A model generated the notes under the pieces. It searched no databases. It saw nothing but the letters and a program-made list of their open reading frames with translations, and was not told the DNA's origin. From Phytoactinopolyspora halotolerans (GTDB taxonomy: Bacteria; Actinomycetota; Actinomycetes; Jiangellales; Jiangellaceae): a DNA stretch of 64,000 nt. Positions within the stretch are counted from its first letter, which is position 1; each line of letters starts with the position of its first letter. Position numbers and translations under genes: made by a program. The stretch lies in contig NZ_JAAGOA010000004.1 in assembly GCF_010550675.1 (NCBI RefSeq), forward strand, positions 310,001 to 374,000, in the 5' to 3' direction. Below are positions 8,500 through 19,176 of the stretch, piece by piece.

Positions 8500-9309
8500 C
8501 TAGGTCTCTGCCACCTCCAGATCCAGCGCGGCATCGAGCAGCATGCGGGTGTACGGGTGTTGCGGACTGCGGTAGAGATCCTCGGTCGCGGCCGTCTCGA
8601 CGATCTCGCCGCTACGCATCACCGCGATGCGGTCGGCGATCTGCCGGACGACGCCGAGGTCGTGCGAGATGAACAACAGCGACAGGCCGTGTTCACGTGT
8701 GAGATCCACCAGCAGGCGCAGGATCTGGGCCTGCACCGAGACGTCGAGCGCGGAGACCGCCTCATCGCAGACCAGCAGCCTCGGGCGCAGCGCGAGCGCA
8801 CGGGCGATGCTGATCCGCTGGCACTGACCACCGGAGAGCTCGGCCGGGCGGCGCCGCGCGACGCCACCGTCCAGCCCGACCTCCTCGAGCAGGTCCCGCA
8901 CGGCGGCATGCTGATCGCCGGCCGGCGCCGCCGCCGGATGCGCCTGCCACGCCTCGCGGATGATGGCTCCGGCGGTCATCCGCGGGTTCAGCGACGACCG
9001 CGGGTCCTGGAAGACCATCTGGATCGCGCGCTGGATCTCGGCCGGGCGTCCGCGCACCGGGCCCAGCGGCGTTCCGTCGTAGCTGAGCGTGCCCGAGTCC
9101 GGCCGCACCAGACCCACCACGCAGCGCGCAACCGTCGTCTTGCCGGAGCCGGACTCGCCCACCACGGCTACCGTCTCGTCCGGCGCCACGTCCAGATCGA
9201 CACCGGCGACCGCCGTGACCGGCGGAGCCCCGGCGCCGAGAAGCCGGCGGCCGCCACCGAAGGTGACGCGCAGGTCCCGGATGGACAACCCGGTCGGGTG
9301 CTCGGTCAT
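8500..9309 (-). CDS. ABC transporter ATP-binding protein (DppF/OppF type)
   Basis: 269 aa, one nucleotide-binding domain: Walker A GESGSGKT at 51-58, Q-loop MVFQDPRSSLNPR, signature LSGGQ, Walker B LLVCDEAVSALD and switch His in FISHDLG. It ends with a short oligopeptide-type tail. ATG 9309 overlaps the stop of the upstream ATPase (ATGA), showing translational coupling. It pairs with that ATPase and the two permeases to form the importer. The gap down to the binding-protein gene holds its own operator-like site. Confidence 0.93.
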   Translation of the reverse strand: MTEHPTGLSIRDLRVTFGGGRRLLGAGAPPVTAVAGVDLDVAPDETVAVVGESGSGKTTVARCVVGLVRPDSGTLSYDGTPLGPVRGRPAEIQRAIQMVFQDPRSSLNPRMTAGAIIREAWQAHPAAAPAGDQHAAVRDLLEEVGLDGGVARRRPAELSGGQCQRISIARALALRPRLLVCDEAVSALDVSVQAQILRLLVDLTREHGLSLLFISHDLGVVRQIADRIAVMRSGEIVETAATEDLYRSPQHPYTRMLLDAALDLEVAET

Positions 9310-10466
9310 GGCCGCTCCTCCTCCTCGGTCGTCGTCGCGGTATCCGGCCCGGTCCCGTTGCGTCCTGCCACGCGCGTACTCGAGCGTTCGTCGTGCAGGA
9401 CTCCTGCGAAGTGACACCCGCTCCAGCGGCCGGGCGCGACCTCGAGCACCTCGGGTTCCTCGGTCCGGCAGCGCTCGTGCGCCGCGGCCCCGTCGTCTGC
9501 CATGACGCGGGTCAGCGGGCAGCGCGGATGGAACGCGCAACCACTCGGCCGTTGTGCCGGGTTGGCCGGCGAGCCCGGCAGCGGTGCGGCGATAGCCGTC
9601 TTGGTGTGGACCGCGGGGACGCTTTCCACCAGGGCTTTCGTGTAGGGATGCAGCGGGCGCCGGAGCAGATCCCGGGCCGGGCCGCGCTCGCAGACCCGTC
9701 CCGCATACATCACCACGAGATCGTCGGCGACGTGCGCCATCACCCGCAGATCGTGGCTGACCAGCACCATCGCGGTGTTCTCCTGCTCGCGCAGGTTCCG
9801 CAGCATGTCCAGGATGCGTGCCTGCACCGTGACGTCCAGAGCGGTGGTGGGCTCGTCGGCGAGGATCAGCCGCGGCTTGCCGGCCAGCGCGAGCGCCGTC
9901 ATCGCCCGCTGCCGCATCCCGCCGGAGAACTGGTGCGGGTAGTTCGACGCGCGCCGCGCCGGCTCCGGTATGCCGACCCGTCCCAGCAGCTCGGCGGCGG
10001 TGGCGGTGAGCTCGCGGCGCGACATGCCGTCGCGCCGCGGGATCTCGGTGACCTGACGCCCGACGGTCTGGCTCGGATTCAAGCTGGCCAGCGGGTCTTG
10101 GAAGATCATCGCGATCTCCCGGCCACGGACCCGGCGACGACGGCGCGGGCCGGCGGTGAGCAGGTTCTCTCCACGCCACCACAACCCGCCCCGGGTGACC
10201 GCGCCCTGCGGGAGCAGACCGATCACCGCCATCGCGGTCATCGTCTTGCCGCTGCCGGACTCGCCGATCAGGCCCGTGGTGCGGCCGGCATCGACCGTGA
10301 ATGAGACCCGATCGATGATCCGCACCGGGCCGGACGGGGCCGGCAGGAAGACATCGAGGTCGCGGACGTCCAGCAGCGGACCGTCGCCGCTACGCTCGTT
10401 CGCCACGTCGGCGCCGCTACGCTGGCTCGCCACGTCGGCGCCGGTGTCGCCGGGTCCCGTTCTCAT
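9306..10466 (-). CDS. ABC transporter ATP-binding protein (DppD/OppD type)
   Basis: 386 aa. Walker A GESGSGKT at 68-75, MIFQDPLASLNPS Q-loop, signature FSGGM, Walker B LILADEPTTALD. The C-terminal oligo-HPY region has GCAFHPRCPL with Cys residues that in the family bind an Fe-S cluster. The N-terminus before the fold carries an imperfect repeat (GADVASQRSGADVANERSG), probably disordered. ATG 10466 has GGAGG at 9 nt and overlaps the upstream permease stop as ATGA. Confidence 0.93.
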   Translation of the reverse strand: MRTGPGDTGADVASQRSGADVANERSGDGPLLDVRDLDVFLPAPSGPVRIIDRVSFTVDAGRTTGLIGESGSGKTMTAMAVIGLLPQGAVTRGGLWWRGENLLTAGPRRRRRVRGREIAMIFQDPLASLNPSQTVGRQVTEIPRRDGMSRRELTATAAELLGRVGIPEPARRASNYPHQFSGGMRQRAMTALALAGKPRLILADEPTTALDVTVQARILDMLRNLREQENTAMVLVSHDLRVMAHVADDLVVMYAGRVCERGPARDLLRRPLHPYTKALVESVPAVHTKTAIAAPLPGSPANPAQRPSGCAFHPRCPLTRVMADDGAAAHERCRTEEPEVLEVAPGRWSGCHFAGVLHDERSSTRVAGRNGTGPDTATTTEEEERP

Positions 10467-11371
10467 CGTCGATTCCCTCCGTAGCGTGCGGTGAGCTGAT
10501 CGCCGACGAGGCCGACGCAGATCACCAGGACGGCGAGGGCGACGCCCGGAAACGCGGAGATCCATGGCGCGAGTTCCAGGTACTCCTTGCCGTCGGCGAT
10601 GGTCTGACCCCACGAGACGGACGTCGACGGAAGCCCGATGCCGAGGAAGCTCAACCCCGCCTCAGCCAGCACCACCAGCGCGAACTCCAGCGTCGCCATG
10701 GCCACCACGGGTCCGACGACGAACGGCAGCACATGGCGGCCGAGGATGGAACGACGCGGCACGGCCATCACCCGCGCGGCGTTCACCCAGTCCCGCTCCC
10801 GCAGCGACAGTGACGCCCCGCGTACCACCCGGGCGAACGAGATCCACCCGACGGCGGACAGCGCCAGAACGACGATCAGGATGCCCGGGCGGAACAGCCC
10901 GGCGATGACGATCGCCAGCAGGATGCCCGGGAAGGCGACCAGGATGTCGATGAGCCGGGCGATCGACGCATCCGCCCAGCCGCCCACGTACCCGGCGATC
11001 AGGCCAACGATCACACCGAACGTCCCGGCAGCGGCGACGGTCAGGACCGCGATCACCATCGACGTGCGTGCGCCGAGAACGACTTGGTCCAGGATGTCGC
11101 GGCCGACGCCGTCGGTGCCGAGCCACGCGGTGCCGCCGTCCGACGTCGTCGATCCGGGGGAGAGCAGCCGGTCGGTGACGGACGTGGCCAGCGGGTCGTA
11201 ATCGACGACGAGCGGACCGACGGCGGCGACGACGATGTAGACGGCGATGATGCCGTGCGGGACGTATCGCAGGATCCGTCCGAGGCGTCGTGGGCGGCGC
11301 GGCAGGTCGGCGTCGATCGTCGCGGATCGTGGCGTCGGCGCGGCCCGCTCGGCGAGCACGGTGTCGGTCAT
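10463..11371 (-). CDS. ABC transporter permease (DppC type)
   Basis: 302 aa with about six membrane segments. The first is near 35-55 after a basic cytoplasmic tail. The inner-membrane component signature lies in the segment WVNAARVMAVPRRSILGRHVLP, which docks with the ATPases. The loop GTAWLGTDGVGRDILDQVVLGARTS is typical of DppC. ATGA overlap at both ends places it in a single coupled operon between the DppB-type and DppD-type genes. Confidence 0.93.
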   Translation of the reverse strand: MTDTVLAERAAPTPRSATIDADLPRRPRRLGRILRYVPHGIIAVYIVVAAVGPLVVDYDPLATSVTDRLLSPGSTTSDGGTAWLGTDGVGRDILDQVVLGARTSMVIAVLTVAAAGTFGVIVGLIAGYVGGWADASIARLIDILVAFPGILLAIVIAGLFRPGILIVVLALSAVGWISFARVVRGASLSLRERDWVNAARVMAVPRRSILGRHVLPFVVGPVVAMATLEFALVVLAEAGLSFLGIGLPSTSVSWGQTIADGKEYLELAPWISAFPGVALAVLVICVGLVGDQLTARYGGNRR

Positions 11372-12309
11372 GCTTTCGCCTCCACCCGGATGCGCGGGTC
11401 CAGTCGGGCATAGGTCAGATCGGCCAGCAGATTGAGCACGACGACGACGGCCGCGATCAGCAGGGCGGCAGCCTGGACGACCGAGTAGTCGCGGGCCGAC
11501 ACCGAGTCGACGATGAGCGAGCCAAGCCCAGGCCAGGCGAACACGTTCTCCACGACGACGGAGCCGCCGAGCAGCACGCCGGTCTGCAGGCCGATGATGG
11601 TGACCACCGGGATCAGCGAGTTCTTCAGCACATGGCCGAGGAGCACCTGCGGTTCGGTCAGGCCCTTGGACCGGGCCGTCTGCACATAGGCGTCCTGCAT
11701 CGATTCGGCCAGGCTGCTGCGAGTGAGCCGGGCGACGATGGCCACCTGCGGCAGTGACAGGGTCACGGCCGGCAACACGAGGTGGGACAGAGAACCGGAT
11801 CCGGCGCTCGGCAGGACGCGTAGATTCAGTGCGAACAGCAGGATCAGCATGATGCCGACCCAGAACGTCGGGAACGACTGCAGGCTGATCGACACGCCGG
11901 AGACGACCCGGTCGACCAGGCCGTTGGGCCGTCCGCCGGCGACGCATCCGAGGATGAGCCCGACGACGACGGCGATCGCCATCGCGGACAGGGCGAGCTG
12001 GATGGTGGCCGGAAAACGGTCCAGGACTGCCTCCATGGCGGGCTGGCCGAGCCGGTACGAGTCGCCGAAGTCGAATCTGAGCGCCCGCCCGATATAGCTG
12101 ACGTACTGGAGCAGCAGCGGGTCGTTGACGCCGAACCGTTCACGGGCGGCTTCGATCTCGTCGGCGGTGGCGTCCGGGCCGAGGGAGAGGGTGGCCTGAT
12201 CACCGGGTGCGAGCCGGACGATGACGAAGATCAGCGTGACGCAGCCCCACATGACGAACACGCCGAGCAACAGCCGCCGGGCGATCATCTGCACGGTTCC
12301 CATGATCAT
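11368..12309 (-). CDS. ABC transporter permease (DppB type)
   Basis: 313 aa with about six membrane segments, the first near 8-28. RLAPGDQATLSLGPDAT and the docking motif YVQTARSKGLTEPQVLLGHVLKNSL are typical of DppB. The start overlaps the lacI stop by one base (TGATG). A second ATG lies two codons on. The context TTGATGATCATGGG is the same as at the GH63-like gene start. Confidence 0.92.
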   Translation of the reverse strand: MIMGTVQMIARRLLLGVFVMWGCVTLIFVIVRLAPGDQATLSLGPDATADEIEAARERFGVNDPLLLQYVSYIGRALRFDFGDSYRLGQPAMEAVLDRFPATIQLALSAMAIAVVVGLILGCVAGGRPNGLVDRVVSGVSISLQSFPTFWVGIMLILLFALNLRVLPSAGSGSLSHLVLPAVTLSLPQVAIVARLTRSSLAESMQDAYVQTARSKGLTEPQVLLGHVLKNSLIPVVTIIGLQTGVLLGGSVVVENVFAWPGLGSLIVDSVSARDYSVVQAAALLIAAVVVVLNLLADLTYARLDPRIRVEAKA

Positions 12310-13412
12310 CAACCGCCCGTCTGGCCGTGGCCGACCTGGTCGTCGACGATCGTGGACGGCGGGGCGGCGATCGTCTCGCCGGTGACCTGGTCGGCCGGGA
12401 CGAGCAGCTGGCGCGCGTCGTCGTTCGGATCGTCGAGCAGGTCGAGTAGCAGCCGGACGGCCTGGCGGCCCATGTCGGTGCGGGGAAGCGTGAAACGAGT
12501 CCAGTCCCGGGCGGTGGCGTCGCTCAGCGGAGGATCACCGAGCAAGGCGACGGAGATGTCCTCAGGGATGCGAAGGCCGGCCCGGGTGACGGCGTCCTCG
12601 ACGGCCACGACGGTGGAGTCGTCCTCGGTGGGCTCGACGAGGACGGCGGTGACGCCGGCGTCGAGCCACGTCTGAACCGTGCCGGGTGTCAGATCGGCGG
12701 GGGAGCGGAGCGGATGGATCAGCGACTCGTCGACGCTGATCCCGGCGTCACTCAGCCCTTGCCGGTAGCCGGCCTCGCGGTCGCGGGTCGGCTCGTCGCC
12801 GCCGGTGACCTGGAGATACAGCATGGTGCGGTGGCCGAGCCGGGCGAGGGTCTGCACAAGCTCGCGGGTGGCGGCGGCATAGTCGACGGCCACGTAGGAC
12901 AGTTCGGCGCCGGGGACCTCGCGTCGTCCGATGAAGACGAACGGGAAGTCTTCCTGTACGAGGTGGGCGAGGTCGTCGCGATGCAGGTGGCGACCGAGCA
13001 GGACGCAGCCGTCGGCGACCTTGAGCCGGTTGGCGCCGCGGGCGTAGATGCGACGGTCGCCGCCGGAACCGGCCGAGCTGAACAGCAGCAGGTCATAGCC
13101 CTGCTGCGCGGTCTCCTCCTCGACGCCGAGCAGGAACGGATAGTAGAAGTCGCGCTGGTCGACCGGGAACACCGGCTCGAACGTATAGAGGCCGAGTAGG
13201 TGGTTGCGCCCGCCCTTGAGACTGCGCGCGGCCGCATTGGCGGAGTATCCGAGCTCCTCGGCGGCGGCGAGGACGGCTTGCCGCGTCGCCTCGGCGACCT
13301 GGTCGCTGGCCGGTCCACCGCTGATGACCAGCGAGACCGTAGCCTGCGACACGCCCGCATGTCGAGCGATGTCGACCTGCGTCGGCCGGCGGCGTCGTCC
13401 CGGAGATGCCAT
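12309..13412 (-). CDS. LacI-family transcriptional regulator
   Basis: 367 aa. The N-terminal helix-turn-helix (about 11-32, TQVDIARHAGVSQATVSLVISG) and hinge helix region (YSANAAARSLKGG) are followed by a periplasmic-binding-like sensor domain. It is the first gene of the transporter operon. A matching pseudo-palindrome lies 13-26 nt before its own start and another before the binding-protein gene, so it probably represses itself and the whole locus, with a pathway sugar as inducer. Confidence 0.93.
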   Translation of the reverse strand: MASPGRRRRPTQVDIARHAGVSQATVSLVISGGPASDQVAEATRQAVLAAAEELGYSANAAARSLKGGRNHLLGLYTFEPVFPVDQRDFYYPFLLGVEEETAQQGYDLLLFSSAGSGGDRRIYARGANRLKVADGCVLLGRHLHRDDLAHLVQEDFPFVFIGRREVPGAELSYVAVDYAAATRELVQTLARLGHRTMLYLQVTGGDEPTRDREAGYRQGLSDAGISVDESLIHPLRSPADLTPGTVQTWLDAGVTAVLVEPTEDDSTVVAVEDAVTRAGLRIPEDISVALLGDPPLSDATARDWTRFTLPRTDMGRQAVRLLLDLLDDPNDDARQLLVPADQVTGETIAAPPSTIVDDQVGHGQTGG

Positions 13413-13424
13413 CTAATGATGTCC

Positions 13425-13438
13425 TTAATACGTATGAA
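13425..13438. promoter_or_regulatory. LacI-type operator before the regulator gene
   Basis: TTAATACGTATGAA: the half-sites TTAATAC and TTCATAC (reversed) differ at one position around a central CG, a classic LacI-family operator. It shares TACGTATTAAG (read on the minus strand) with 8413-8426. The position right before the start codon implies autorepression. Confidence 0.65.
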
Positions 13439-13569
13439 GTGCTCGGTGGCGAACACGTTAACGACACATTTCGGCCGCCGTCAAGACCCTCGGCGCCGCA
13501 ACGGATGGCTCCGCTGTCCGACGCGCCCCGCCGCTCTCGCCTCAACGTGGCCACGGAGAGCCTGAGGGG

Positions 13570-14322
13570 ATGAGGGCATGGCGCTACAGCTTGACGAGGA
13601 TGTACCTGCCCAATTGCGGAGCCAATGAGGGCATAGCTCGGCTTGTGACCCGGGTCAGATTCCCGGACAGATCTGTCGTGGACTATCTGGATCCGGTCCG
13701 GGCACTGTTGCCGGGCGTCAACGGTGCGGTGCTATCGGTACTTACGCACACTAACCAGCCGTTGACACTGCGTCAGCTCGCCGAGCGTGCAGGCGTAACT
13801 CATCCTCAGGCGGCGCGTCACGCAGAGAGACTTGAGCGGCTGGGTATTGTCCGACGTCAGCTGGCCGGGCGTAGTCATTTGCTCGACTTGACTGAGAGCG
13901 CCGCTTCCGTCTGGTTGCGATCGCTTGCCAGTCTGCGCGACGTCGTGCTGGCCGGCATGCGCGAGTCCGCCACGCGGATATCTCCGGAGCCGTTGAGCCT
14001 GGTGGTCTTTGGGTCCTTCGCCCGCGGCACGGCAACCGCGGACAGCGATATCGATGTCTTGACTGTCGCGCCGCGTGCCCGCACCGACGACCTGCAGTGG
14101 CAGAACGCCGTGTCGGAATGGCTCGATTCTGTCGCTGAGCTGGCAGGTAACCCGGTTGCCGACATCGTGGTCGAGGCTGACGAATTGCCGGAGCGTGTGG
14201 ATGAGCCGCTGTGGCGCAGTATCCGCGAGGAGGGCGTCGTGCTGGCGGGTCAGCGGCTCGGCGATCTTATCCGTCACGGGATGGTGACGGGCAAAGAAGT
14301 TCGGCCTGATGATGGCGCGTGA
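13570..14322 (+). CDS. Winged-helix nucleotidyltransferase, MNT antitoxin type
   Basis: The C-terminal half carries the minimal nucleotidyltransferase motif: GSFARG at 148-153 and SDID at 159-162, with a further Asp in ADIVVEADE. The N-terminal part (about 55-110) reads as a MarR-like winged helix (LTLRQLAERAGVTHPQAARHAERLERLGIV). In this family such proteins AMPylate or otherwise silence a HEPN toxin encoded next to them. Here the partner overlaps the 3' end but is broken. ATG 13570 gives 250 aa; homologues start closer to VVDYLDPVRALL, so the true start may be a GTG near 13650. Third-position GC is lower than in neighbours, suggesting transfer. Confidence 0.75.
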   Translation: MRAWRYSLTRMYLPNCGANEGIARLVTRVRFPDRSVVDYLDPVRALLPGVNGAVLSVLTHTNQPLTLRQLAERAGVTHPQAARHAERLERLGIVRRQLAGRSHLLDLTESAASVWLRSLASLRDVVLAGMRESATRISPEPLSLVVFGSFARGTATADSDIDVLTVAPRARTDDLQWQNAVSEWLDSVAELAGNPVADIVVEADELPERVDEPLWRSIREEGVVLAGQRLGDLIRHGMVTGKEVRPDDGA

Positions 14323-14642
14323 CCGGCGGACTGGAGCGGACGTCAGGCCGCTCGACGTTCGTGGCGCCCGTGCTCACTTGGCGAGAGCGGAAGAGTATTT
14401 ACGGACGGCTCGCAAGGCTCTCGAACGGGCCGCACGAGCAGGCCGCTATGCACGTCAGCAAGGCGGGTCCGGATGGCAAGGCGGTGGCGTCGCAGTTGCG
14501 GAGGCTTATCCGCAGGAAGACGCAGGCACACTACGAGACGATGCCTATCGGTGTGGGTGAAGCCAGTCAGCTCATTCAATCTGCGGAATGTGCACTTACC
14601 GCCGCTCGCCGTGCGGGTGCGCGGTTGCGCAACGACGAATGA
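14309..14642 (+). pseudogene. HEPN-domain partner of the MNT protein, frameshifted and internally deleted
   Basis: ATG 14309 opens a HEPN-like N-terminus (DVRGARAHLARAEEYLRTARKALERA). It then runs out of frame near 14450, and a second frame to 14642 supplies the HEPN C-terminus (GPDGKAVASQLRRLIRRKTQAHYET...SQLIQSAECALTAARRAG). The middle that should carry the catalytic R-x4-6-H helix is missing. Inference: the toxin has been inactivated while the antitoxin frame is intact. A sequencing error cannot explain the missing middle. Confidence 0.65.
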
Positions 14643-14717
14643 CGCCGCACCATGCCGCGAAGTGGCTGCGGAACGTCTTAGAGAGCAATCGGTCGTGCCG
14701 CTGTGCCGCAGCGTCAG

Positions 14718-15167
14718 TCAGCCATGAGCCTTGTCTGTCGCTGCAGCCAGGCCGATGTCGACGATGTCCGCCCGGGCTGCTTGGCTGGCGACGTCTGCCA
14801 CGGGGATCCACTCCGCGAAGTCCGTTGAGCCGCCGACCTCCGTCGTACCTAGCGCGCCGCCGACGATCGTGGCTGCGAAGAAGACTCGAACCGACTTGAA
14901 GGGCCGGCCGGTGTGTCGACTCTCCGACCCGGTGAAGCTATGCGTCGTCAGTGGAGCGCCGACCGCCACCGCGTAGCCCGTCTCCTCCAGCACCTCACGG
15001 CGGACGGCCTCCTCGAGGGACTCGTCATACTCGACGCCACCGCCGGGCAATAACCAGGCCGGATCCGCACCTCCCTTGCTGTTGAACCACGTGAGCAGTA
15101 CCCGATCGGCGTCGTCCACGATGACAGCGTAGGCGGCGAGGCGAGTGTCATATTCCGTGAAGTGCAC
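14718..15167 (-). CDS. Nudix hydrolase
   Basis: 149 aa with a complete Nudix box at 43-65 fitting GX5EX7REUXEEXGU (REVLEETGY). This is the metal-binding site for hydrolysis of nucleoside diphosphates linked to another group. A beta strand before it (AAYAVIVDDADRVLLTWF) is typical. The start is GTG 15167 without an obvious ribosome site. The substrate cannot be read from the sequence. It stands alone on the minus strand between plus-strand genes. Confidence 0.88.
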   Translation of the reverse strand: MHFTEYDTRLAAYAVIVDDADRVLLTWFNSKGGADPAWLLPGGGVEYDESLEEAVRREVLEETGYAVAVGAPLTTHSFTGSESRHTGRPFKSVRVFFAATIVGGALGTTEVGGSTDFAEWIPVADVASQAARADIVDIGLAAATDKAHG

Positions 15168-15379
15168 ACGGCAACGCTACTGGTATCGAACACCCTCGGC
15201 ATCTCGCCGGTTGACGGGGACGGCGGTGAGATCGATCGGTACAGGACGCAAAGCGTCCGGATTCCGGTCTACAGTCAGGCGTGTCCGGCGGGGTCGACGT
15301 TGCGTGAATCCTGTCGGTGAAGAGATCGGGCATTGCCCGTGACTTGATCGCTCGCGCGAGGACGATGAGGAGTTATGTG

Positions 15380-15967
15380 ATGGCTGAAGTTGTGCTGTTC
15401 CACCATGTTCAGGGCCTCACCGATGGCGTGCGCGCGTTCGCCGACGAACTGCGAGCGGGTGGGCACACGGTGCATACGCCTGACCTGTTCGACGGTGAGC
15501 GCCCGACGTCGATCGACGAGGGTGTGGCGTTCGCGGAGGGGCTCGGTGGCAAGGTCCGGGAACGTGCCGATCGGTTCGTGGCTGACCTGCCCGAACAGCT
15601 GGTGTTTGCCGGCTTCTCCCTCGGTGCGGTTTCGGCGCAGCGGCTCGCACAGACGCGTCCCGGTGCGCGCGGCGCACTGCTTTACGAATCCTGCATCCCT
15701 ATCACCGGCGAATGGGCGTTCGGGCCGTGGCCGGACGGTGTGCCGGTGCAGATCCATGGCATGGACAAGGACCCGTTCTTCGCGTTGGAAGGCGATATCG
15801 ACGCCGCCCGGGAACTGGTTGCCACAGTCGGATCGGAGCTGGCCACCCTGTTCACGTACCCGGGGGATCAGCACCTGTTCACCGACAGCTCGCTGCCGTC
15901 GCACGACCCCGAGGCCACCGCGCTGGTGGTGCAGCGTTCCCGAGAGTTCCTCGATCAGGTCAACTGA
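15380..15967 (+). CDS. Dienelactone hydrolase family protein
   Basis: 195 aa alpha/beta hydrolase. The nucleophile is Ser80 in GFSLG, with Asp129 or Asp131 (HGMDKD) and His165 (GDQHLF) completing the triad. Classical dienelactone hydrolases use Cys; the Ser form is common in actinobacterial members of unknown substrate. ATG 15380 has GAGGAG 7 nt upstream. The PIN gene starts 27 nt downstream on the same strand, so the two may be co-transcribed. Confidence 0.88.
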   Translation: MAEVVLFHHVQGLTDGVRAFADELRAGGHTVHTPDLFDGERPTSIDEGVAFAEGLGGKVRERADRFVADLPEQLVFAGFSLGAVSAQRLAQTRPGARGALLYESCIPITGEWAFGPWPDGVPVQIHGMDKDPFFALEGDIDAARELVATVGSELATLFTYPGDQHLFTDSSLPSHDPEATALVVQRSREFLDQVN

Positions 15968-15994
15968 TCCGGCGAGAAGGAGCGCGGATCTGCG

Positions 15995-16390
15995 ATGACC
16001 AGATACGTGATCGGGCCCGACGTGGCGCTTCAGCTGGCCGCCGAGAAGGCCATGATCGGCGACGAACACCGGTTGCTGGCACCGACGCTGCTTCGCTCGC
16101 AGGTGTTGTCGCAGCTCTACCAGGCCGTGCATGGCGGTGAGCTGACCAAGAAGCAGGCCGAGCAGCGGCTGGACTACGTACGAGGGCTACGTATGCGGTT
16201 GCTCGGCGACCGGGTGCTGCAGAACGTCGCCTGGGGAATCGCCGACCAACTCGGATGGTCCGACACCTACGACGCTGAGTATCTGGCTTTGACGCAGCTG
16301 CAGGCCGACGCGTTCGTCACGCTCGACGAACGACTCGCCCGAGCCGCGAAGGACGTGGTGACCATCGCGCCGATCGAAGCGTTGTCCTGA
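15995..16390 (+). CDS. PIN-domain protein (VapC-like), no antitoxin seen
   Basis: 131 aa, the normal PIN length. Acidic residues fall at the expected places: Asp9 in the first strand (YVIGPDVAL), the mid-protein DTYDAEYLAL helix, and DAFVTLDERLA near the end, as in Mg-dependent single-strand RNases of the VapC group. No small ribbon-helix-helix or AbrB-like gene precedes it; the upstream neighbour is the hydrolase. Weak GGAG lies upstream of ATG 15995. It may be an orphan toxin or a non-TA PIN protein. Confidence 0.7.
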   Translation: MTRYVIGPDVALQLAAEKAMIGDEHRLLAPTLLRSQVLSQLYQAVHGGELTKKQAEQRLDYVRGLRMRLLGDRVLQNVAWGIADQLGWSDTYDAEYLALTQLQADAFVTLDERLARAAKDVVTIAPIEALS

Positions 16391-18274
<1,884 letters not shown>

Positions 18275-18295
18275 CGCACGAGCGACCCGTCAGAG

Positions 18296-19057
18296 TTATT
18301 CGAGTCGATAGACCGACACGTGCGAACCGGATTCCGCGGTGAACTCGGCCCCACTCCAGTCGGCATGCCGACTCTCCAGCTCGAAGCCGGCGAGCTGCGC
18401 CATCAGGTCGAGCTCGGCGGGCCAGATGTAGCGGTGCGGGCTGCGGAAGAGTTCTGCCTGTTTGCCGTCGTCAAACCGGAAGTGGTGCGAGACGACGTGC
18501 TGGCGTAGGACGTCGTACGTGTCGAGCAAGATGTAGCCGGGCTCGGACGTGCCAACGGTCGCGCTCTGGCCAGGTGGCAGTCGGCGCAGCTCAGGCACCC
18601 ACAGCTCGATGACGAAGCGGCCACCGGGCGCCAAATGCCGGGCGGCGTTACGGAAGCACTCGACCTGTTCGTCCTGCGTCAACAGATTGGAGATGGTGTT
18701 GAAGACGAGGTAGACCAGCGTGAACTCACCCGCTACGCGGGCGGTGGCCATGTCGCCGACGATCACCGGGATCTTCTCTTCGTCGGCCTTGGTGCGGAGC
18801 TGATCGATCATTGGGCGAGACAGCTCGATCCCGGTGACGGGCACGCCCCGGTCGGCCAGCGGGATCGCCACCCGCCCCGTGCCGACGGCGAACTCGAGCG
18901 CCCGGCCGCCGCCCGCGAGTTCCGCCAGCCGGTCGACGGTGGGGCCCAGCACCTCGGGGGCGAACACGCCGGTGCCGGGGGTGTCATAGTTCCGGGCGGC
19001 GTCGACGTCCCAGATGTCTTCCTGGCGCATGACGATGATCGTGTCAGCCGGCTGCAT
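18296..19057 (-). CDS. Class I SAM-dependent methyltransferase
   Basis: 253 aa. Motif I is FAVGTGRVAIPLADRG, followed by an acidic strand end (TGIELS) and the post-I region VIVGDMATARVAGEFTLVYLVFNTISNLL, a Methyltransf_25-type fold. ATG 19057 has GGA at suitable distance, but an ATG at 19030 (MRQEDIWDVDAARNYD) is also plausible. It converges with rox, with only 21 nt between the stops. No substrate can be named. Confidence 0.85.
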   Translation of the reverse strand: MQPADTIIVMRQEDIWDVDAARNYDTPGTGVFAPEVLGPTVDRLAELAGGGRALEFAVGTGRVAIPLADRGVPVTGIELSRPMIDQLRTKADEEKIPVIVGDMATARVAGEFTLVYLVFNTISNLLTQDEQVECFRNAARHLAPGGRFVIELWVPELRRLPPGQSATVGTSEPGYILLDTYDVLRQHVVSHHFRFDDGKQAELFRSPHRYIWPAELDLMAQLAGFELESRHADWSGAEFTAESGSHVSVYRLE

Positions 19058-19176
19058 ACCAGGTCCAACGGTTTTCGACGAGGACGAAACCGAGCGATGA
19101 CGACCGAAGGAGACCTGGGCGGGATCCGCCGGGTCGTACGACGACGATGGCGGATGGGGCCCGAACGGAACCGGCT

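Noticed and set aside
13578-13628. Short 16-codon frame before the MNT gene
   Set aside because: It overlaps the MNT frame, is too short to assess and has no conserved features; noted only as a possible leader.
15380-16390. Hydrolase plus PIN gene as a toxin-antitoxin pair
   Set aside because: The upstream gene is a full dienelactone hydrolase, not an antitoxin; no small DNA-binding gene precedes the PIN gene.
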